The translations under genes and the position numbers were made by a program. Shown in pieces: positions 60,271 through 64,000 of a stretch of DNA of 64,000 nt; within the stretch, counting starts at the first letter, position 1, and the number at the start of each line of letters is the position of its first letter. The notes beneath the pieces are model-generated. The model did no database searches, had not been told where the DNA came from, and saw nothing but the letters and a program-made list of their open reading frames with translations. Source of the stretch: JAWPMT01 sp965227935 (GTDB lineage Bacteria; Bacteroidota; Bacteroidia; Cytophagales; Cyclobacteriaceae). The stretch covers positions 1 to 64,000 of the forward strand of contig CBDDGS010000047.1 of NCBI GenBank assembly GCA_965227935.1, in the 5' to 3' direction.

Positions 60271-60938
60271 GGTGTCAGAAAAGGCGGGAAATAGACCACT
60301 GTGAAGGTCGAGTGACTGGATTTCATTTGTGAAAGTACCGGATCCTCTGGCGTCGTGAGCGTAACGAGGCTCTGAGCATAGCGCATCTCCAGGTGCACTG
60401 TTCCCCAAGTCTTTTTCTTGAATCTGAAACCGATACCGGTCAGGTAGCCAAGATTGAAGTCTCGTAACAAATGTCCACCATCAAAATCGACTTTCGAGAT
60501 GGCCTTCAGCGAAAGTGGAAAGTCTGCCGAGACGCCACCAATAAAGTGCCAACGCTCATTCTTGGTAATGATGCGAAACGTAAGTGGGATCTTCAGCTGC
60601 TTAATACTGATGTCGAAGGAATCCTTGAAGACGGTGTTCCCTGGGTCGGTATCATCCAGCAAATGCACAGAGCCACGTTCGTCCTGAAAAGCCAGACCCA
60701 TACTCAACGTGACGTCCTTGTTCATGTAGTAGTCCAGCTGCGTCCCCACAGTATAGCCCATCTCGAAACCAAACCGCCCGACGTCTGACCTGATCCCGGA
60801 AAACTCCGTGGCTACACTACCACCAAAGATCCCGACACCCACCTGGCCGTGGGATTGAGAGAGTAGCAGAAGGAAAAAAGCCGCGGAGGCAAAGGAGCGC
60901 AACGAATAAAATACGCAAGTCGGCTTGCCAGAATGCAT
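60267..60938 (-). CDS. Outer-membrane beta-barrel protein (PorT-like fold)
   Basis: 223-residue exported barrel. After a signal peptide (FFLLLLSQSHGQ near residue 32) comes VGVGIFGGSVATEF, and strands follow with TQLDYYMNKDVTLSMGLAFQ and IPLTFRIITKNERWHFIGGVSADF near 118-141, the pattern of small OM beta-barrel (OMP_b-brl_2/PorT-like) proteins. It is translationally coupled to the following barrel gene (ATGA). Function is unknown. Confidence 0.82.
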   Translation of the reverse strand: MHSGKPTCVFYSLRSFASAAFFLLLLSQSHGQVGVGIFGGSVATEFSGIRSDVGRFGFEMGYTVGTQLDYYMNKDVTLSMGLAFQDERGSVHLLDDTDPGNTVFKDSFDISIKQLKIPLTFRIITKNERWHFIGGVSADFPLSLKAISKVDFDGGHLLRDFNLGYLTGIGFRFKKKTWGTVHLEMRYAQSLVTLTTPEDPVLSQMKSSHSTFTVVYFPPFLTP

Positions 60939-61182
60939 AGGTTGAGTCAGTAGGTAATCATTGGATCGCCCTCAATATTAGTCCGATCCGGGCAAAAAGC
61001 TCACGAGGTCATCAAAGAAATTCGATCCGCTGGTGGCTGGCAGACAGCTCTATCACCTGCACAATAGCCCCGATAGGAGTGGCAGCCAGCATGGCCGTAG
61101 GGGCCGGATTGTGCGGCTTGGCTACAGCGGATAGCGGGAGCGCCTGAAGCAGATTCCCACCATCCGTTCGCTCCTAAAAGAC

Positions 61183-62013
61183 TTACTTCAAATCCCTTTT
61201 GACGAGGAACCGATATATGAGCGTCGTATAAACTGCCAGCCAGCCCAAGACTATCAGGAGTTCCCTGGTCACCAGGTAGTCCTCTACCTCCATCAGGGCG
61301 TAGCGCTTGAACGGTACATCGATCAATTCGAAAAGCGAAATTGTCGGCAGGAACTGCACGATCCACCCGGTGTATTCTCTGATCTCGCGTACGTTCCCCA
61401 GAATACCAGCGAGGATGGGCTCGAACATGATGGTCCACAGGAACAGCGCCACAATAACGAATCCCGATTTCTTGATCACAAGCGATAGCAAGAATGCCAA
61501 CATACAGAAGGTCACTACCTGCAGGAAAAAAGCGAACAGGAACTCGAGGTCCATGAGAATGAACTGAAGGTCGTGTACGTGAGAATAGAAAGCTCCGGTC
61601 ACCAGGCCTATCACGAGTAGGAAAAGCGTGCTGGCCAACGCGAGAAACAATACCAGCGACAACTTTGATATGAGGTACTGCCGCTTGCTGATACCGTCCA
61701 CTACATTTTGGCGGAGGGTGTTGTAGATCAGGTCATTATTGACCGAAATGATCACCACGAACGCCGGAAACAATTTGAAGAAGGCACTGAGCCATGTGAT
61801 GTTCATCCAGATGTCGGGGAAGTCGTAAATGGGGATGATCGTGGGGTCCAGCCCATCAAAATCTGCTCCCTTGGACTTGAGCCACTCCAGGAAGAACATG
61901 CCGCCGGTGGATATGAACAGCAAGGCCAGCAGGTACATCACGAATAGGATCCAAAAGATGCGATAATGGCGCATCTTGAGCCATTCCAGCTGAAAAGATC
62001 GTAGGAGTAACAT
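61183..62013 (-). CDS. ABC transporter permease
   Basis: 276-residue integral membrane permease of the ABC-2/GldF-like type with six hydrophobic helices (for example LFVMYLLALLFISTGGMF near residue 22, FPAFVVIISVNNDL near 78, LVLFLALASTLFLLVIGLV near 116). It pairs with the ATPase gene directly upstream (1 bp apart), and two DUF4252 genes precede both. Substrate is unknown. An ORF on the same strand, 61001-61438 in another frame, is a shadow. The 244 bp after this gene (60939-61182) hold no recognisable gene. Confidence 0.9.
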   Translation of the reverse strand: MLLLRSFQLEWLKMRHYRIFWILFVMYLLALLFISTGGMFFLEWLKSKGADFDGLDPTIIPIYDFPDIWMNITWLSAFFKLFPAFVVIISVNNDLIYNTLRQNVVDGISKRQYLISKLSLVLFLALASTLFLLVIGLVTGAFYSHVHDLQFILMDLEFLFAFFLQVVTFCMLAFLLSLVIKKSGFVIVALFLWTIMFEPILAGILGNVREIREYTGWIVQFLPTISLFELIDVPFKRYALMEVEDYLVTRELLIVLGWLAVYTTLIYRFLVKRDLK

Positions 62014-62014
62014 A

Positions 62015-62917
62015 TTAGGCTTCGGATTCTTTGAGGATCTTCAAAAATTCTTGCTCCAGGGAATTGCGGAGTGGGTTGACTTTGGTCAGCACGTGCTTTT
62101 GTTCAAAACAGAAAGCATTGAGGTCTGACGAATGGTAGCCCCCTTTGAGCGTAACTGTAAGGTCGTGGCCGTTGAGTGACTCCACCTTCTGTACACCTTC
62201 GTACGCGCTAAGCACGTTTTGCAACTGGTCATGGTCATTGGAAGCGATCTCCACCTTATTGGTCTCTCCGAGGATGTCTTCGACAGCTCCCTCGTGTAGC
62301 TTGACACCTTTGCGAAGGACACAGAAGTTGGTGCAGACCTTCTGCACTTCATCCAGCAGGTGGCTCGCCATAATGATGGTCTTGCCATCCGCTGCAATGT
62401 TGGCGATCAGCGATCGGACTTCGGCAATGCCTTCGGGATCCAGTCCATTGGTCGGCTCGTCGAGTATCATCACCGGCGGATCTGCCAGGAGGGCAGCGGC
62501 AATAGAGAGACGCTGCTTCATCCCGAGGCTGTACGTCTTGAACTTGTCGTCCTTGCGATCGTACAGATTGACCTGTCTGAGGACTTCGTCGATGCGGTCC
62601 TTTCCGCGCTGCTTGATATGCGCAACGATGCGGAGGTTTTGTACGGCAGTCATATAATGATAAAAACAGGGGGTTTCCAGTATGGACCCTATCAGCTTCC
62701 TGCTCTCTACGGGGTCCTTGCCCCCAAACCATCGGTAAGTACCAGCTGTAGGTGCCACCACGTCTAGGATCATGCCCAGGGTAGTGGTCTTTCCGCTACC
62801 ATTGGGCCCCAGGATGCCATAGACCTGTCCCTGTGTCACGGTAAGATCGAGCCGATCGACCGCCTGTATGCGGCCAAACTTCTTCGAAAGCCCTTCTATT
62901 TCGAGTATTGTTGTCAT
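62015..62917 (-). CDS. ABC transporter ATP-binding protein
   Basis: 300-residue ATPase of an ABC-2 exporter. Walker A GPNGSGKTTT is near residue 38, the signature YSLGMKQRLSIAAAL near 137, Walker B MILDEPTNGLDPEG near 158 and the switch His in MASHLLDEV near 190. A C-terminal extension (residues about 215-300) is typical of gliding- or antibiotic-export type ATPases. It lies directly after the second DUF4252 gene (stop and start adjacent) and before the permease gene. Confidence 0.95.
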   Translation of the reverse strand: MTTILEIEGLSKKFGRIQAVDRLDLTVTQGQVYGILGPNGSGKTTTLGMILDVVAPTAGTYRWFGGKDPVESRKLIGSILETPCFYHYMTAVQNLRIVAHIKQRGKDRIDEVLRQVNLYDRKDDKFKTYSLGMKQRLSIAAALLADPPVMILDEPTNGLDPEGIAEVRSLIANIAADGKTIIMASHLLDEVQKVCTNFCVLRKGVKLHEGAVEDILGETNKVEIASNDHDQLQNVLSAYEGVQKVESLNGHDLTVTLKGGYHSSDLNAFCFEQKHVLTKVNPLRNSLEQEFLKILKESEA

Positions 62918-63442
62918 CTAATCTACGTGCTCTTGCTCTTTGACGACTTCGTCGTTGAGTGGAACGAGTGTCTCAAGAATGGGGTTGTCGCGGATACGCT
63001 CGATAACTGTGGGCACCTTGTCCCATCGGATATCGCCCCTCATATAAAAGGCAAAGTACTGCCCATCTGATCCGGCCACGCCGACGTACTCGTCCTGGCC
63101 AAACCGCTCCTTGCCCATCAGGATGATATCGTTGCCGGCACCGTACACTCGCGCATACTCCTCGAATCCCTTTTCTTCATAGGTTGTGAATACGTCGCGA
63201 AGCTCCTTGTCCAGGCGCTCGGAAGTCAGCTTGTAGACCAGCAACTTACGAATGTCGCTGATCACATCGTTGATGAGCGTATCGCCCTGGATATTGATCA
63301 TGCGCAGTGTACTGGGGTAAAAGCAGAATTTGCGTTCCCTATTATCTTCCGCGTAGGACTTCAGAGGGCCCTCCTGCGCGAATAGGGGCCCGAGAGCCCC
63401 TATCCACAATAAAATTGCTATCCTAATTCGCAATGCTTTCAC
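62918..63442 (-). CDS. DUF4252-related exported protein
   Basis: 174-residue protein. Start is taken as GTG 63442, four bases after the preceding stop, since it gives a signal peptide (MKALRIRIAILLWIGALGPLFAQ with V read as Met). The mature part has GFEEYARVYGAGNDIILMGKERFGQ and a following strand FAFYMRGDIRWDKVP, which align with the pattern of the next DUF4252 protein (EELMTVKDAEEDVKFSIKEK). I therefore take it as a diverged DUF4252 paralog. No function is known. Confidence 0.78.
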   Translation of the reverse strand: MKALRIRIAILLWIGALGPLFAQEGPLKSYAEDNRERKFCFYPSTLRMINIQGDTLINDVISDIRKLLVYKLTSERLDKELRDVFTTYEEKGFEEYARVYGAGNDIILMGKERFGQDEYVGVAGSDGQYFAFYMRGDIRWDKVPTVIERIRDNPILETLVPLNDEVVKEQEHVD

Positions 63443-63446
63443 GATC

Positions 63447-63995
63447 TTAATTGCCGCCTTCGTCCAGTTTCTCCAAGCTTCGCAGTCCATCGACCTTCAT
63501 GGCTGATGCTAGTTTGGAGACGGTTTTCAGGTCAATCTCACCGTAGAGGCTGAGGAAAACAAAGTTTTTGTTGCCTCCAACTACCATGATCAGCTCTTCG
63601 ATGATACCACCTTTTTCCTTGATACTAAACTTGACATCTTCCTCGGCGTCCTTCACAGTCATCAGTTCCTCATACCCGGCTCCATCGACGTCTTTCGCTG
63701 CCTTATTGAACATTTCGCGGCTTCGTCCCTTACCCAGGCTATCACTAGCGAGGATCTTCAGACCCTTGAGGTTGCTGACTGCGTCGAGGAATTCTTTTTC
63801 TTCTTCGGTCCCACCTTCCATTTCAGTGAAGAGGGAGAACATCCGACTATTGATCGACACTTTGACAATGGTCTCATCATCGGCATACTGATCGAGGTAT
63901 CGATTGATCAATTCACCTTGTGCATGCAGGGCAATTGTCGCCGCGGCCATGGCCAATGTAAGTGCCAGTTTCTTTGTGTTGAATAACATTTTCAT
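63447..63995 (-). CDS. DUF4252 protein
   Basis: 182-residue exported protein (signal peptide about residues 1-25, IALHAQ). Residues about 26-175 hold the DUF4252 pattern: INRYLDQYADDETIVKVSINSRMFSLF, LKGLKILASDS, and FVFLSLYGEIDLKTVSKLA. In Bacteroidota such proteins often lie beside ECF-sigma genes; here the partner is a downstream ABC exporter. It is the first complete gene of the operon, and its upstream regulatory region lies outside the window. Confidence 0.88.
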   Translation of the reverse strand: MKMLFNTKKLALTLAMAAATIALHAQGELINRYLDQYADDETIVKVSINSRMFSLFTEMEGGTEEEKEFLDAVSNLKGLKILASDSLGKGRSREMFNKAAKDVDGAGYEELMTVKDAEEDVKFSIKEKGGIIEELIMVVGGNKNFVFLSLYGEIDLKTVSKLASAMKVDGLRSLEKLDEGGN

Positions 63996-64000
63996 TTCTT

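Noticed and set aside
61001..61438. A 145-codon open frame partly in the gap after the ABC permease gene
   Set aside because: Most of it overlaps the permease in another frame; the unique part is Cys/Arg/Gly-rich with no family pattern. The 244-bp gap (60939-61182) also holds a short frame without a start codon that ends in RIEFL, too weak to call a gene.
1..64000. CRISPR arrays, tRNA or rRNA genes, insertion sequences, T9SS sorting domains
   Set aside because: I looked for spaced direct repeats, tRNA-like cloverleaf ends, transposase motifs and conserved C-terminal sorting signals and saw none. The only periodic sequences are the heptad repeats, which have no spacers.

Overview
The window is chromosomal DNA from a member of the Bacteroidota, most likely a free-living, possibly marine Cytophagales- or Saprospiria-like bacterium. 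The evidence is two TonB-dependent outer-membrane receptors with N-terminal carboxypeptidase-regulatory domains, families largely confined to this phylum (DUF4252, DUF4296, DUF6249- and DUF6265-like proteins), a TPR-sensor histidine kinase, a DUF58/BatA locus, and -7 boxes of the TAnnTTTG type instead of sigma-70 -10 boxes. Genus cannot be read from the sequence. Genes are dense on both strands. No rRNA, tRNA, CRISPR array, insertion sequence or prophage was seen, so this looks like ordinary core and metabolic chromosome with a few odd loci.

Layout. 1-9.2 kb: a catabolic cluster with two lipoprotein sulfatases, a TPR protein, a secreted esterase, an outer-membrane receptor, a KduD-type dehydrogenase and a secreted intradiol-dioxygenase-like protein, suggesting use of sulfated, uronate-containing polysaccharide. 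9.2-12.5 kb: a tail-specific protease and a ROK sugar kinase. 12.7-14.6 kb: a tandem array of four small paralogous membrane coiled-coil proteins, at least three with a conserved leader, ending in a gamma-glutamylcyclotransferase-like gene. 14.6-16 kb: an ECF sigma factor with a coupled membrane protein and a divergent DUF6249-like gene. 16-18 kb: an ASCH plus winged-helix protein and a Tat-exported enolase-superfamily enzyme. 18.2 kb and 31.9 kb: two heptad-periodic repeat elements.

19.2-28.4 kb is a cytoplasmic alpha-glucan and glycolysis block: 4-alpha-glucanotransferase, GH31 alpha-glucosidase, class II aldolase, a GH13 enzyme and a 3-hydroxyacyl-CoA dehydrogenase. Maltodextrin would be broken down by the first two enzymes and the GH13 enzyme and fed to glycolysis through the aldolase. 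28.6-40 kb holds membrane proteins, a secreted Gfo/Idh/MocA oxidoreductase, oligopeptidase B, a metallo-hydrolase, an amidohydrolase and a histidine kinase. 40.3-44.5 kb holds housekeeping GTPases Era and Der, a SprT-like protein and an orphan ParA. 45-46.3 kb holds a three-module helix-hairpin-helix lipoprotein and its membrane partner. 46.5-49.2 kb is a second TonB receptor.

49.6-53.4 kb (minus strand) is a tightly overlapping operon: DUF4296 lipoprotein, MutS2, a cytochrome-b5-like protein and a BadF-type sugar kinase. 53.5-56.7 kb carries DUF58, a BatD-like membrane protein and BatA. 56.9-60.9 kb has a FadL-type porin, a phosphotransferase-like protein and two outer-membrane barrel proteins. 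61.2-64 kb is an operon of two DUF4252 proteins and an ABC exporter. The least explained features are the four-paralog array, the bipartite heptad repeats and a terminator-like hairpin in the leader of era.
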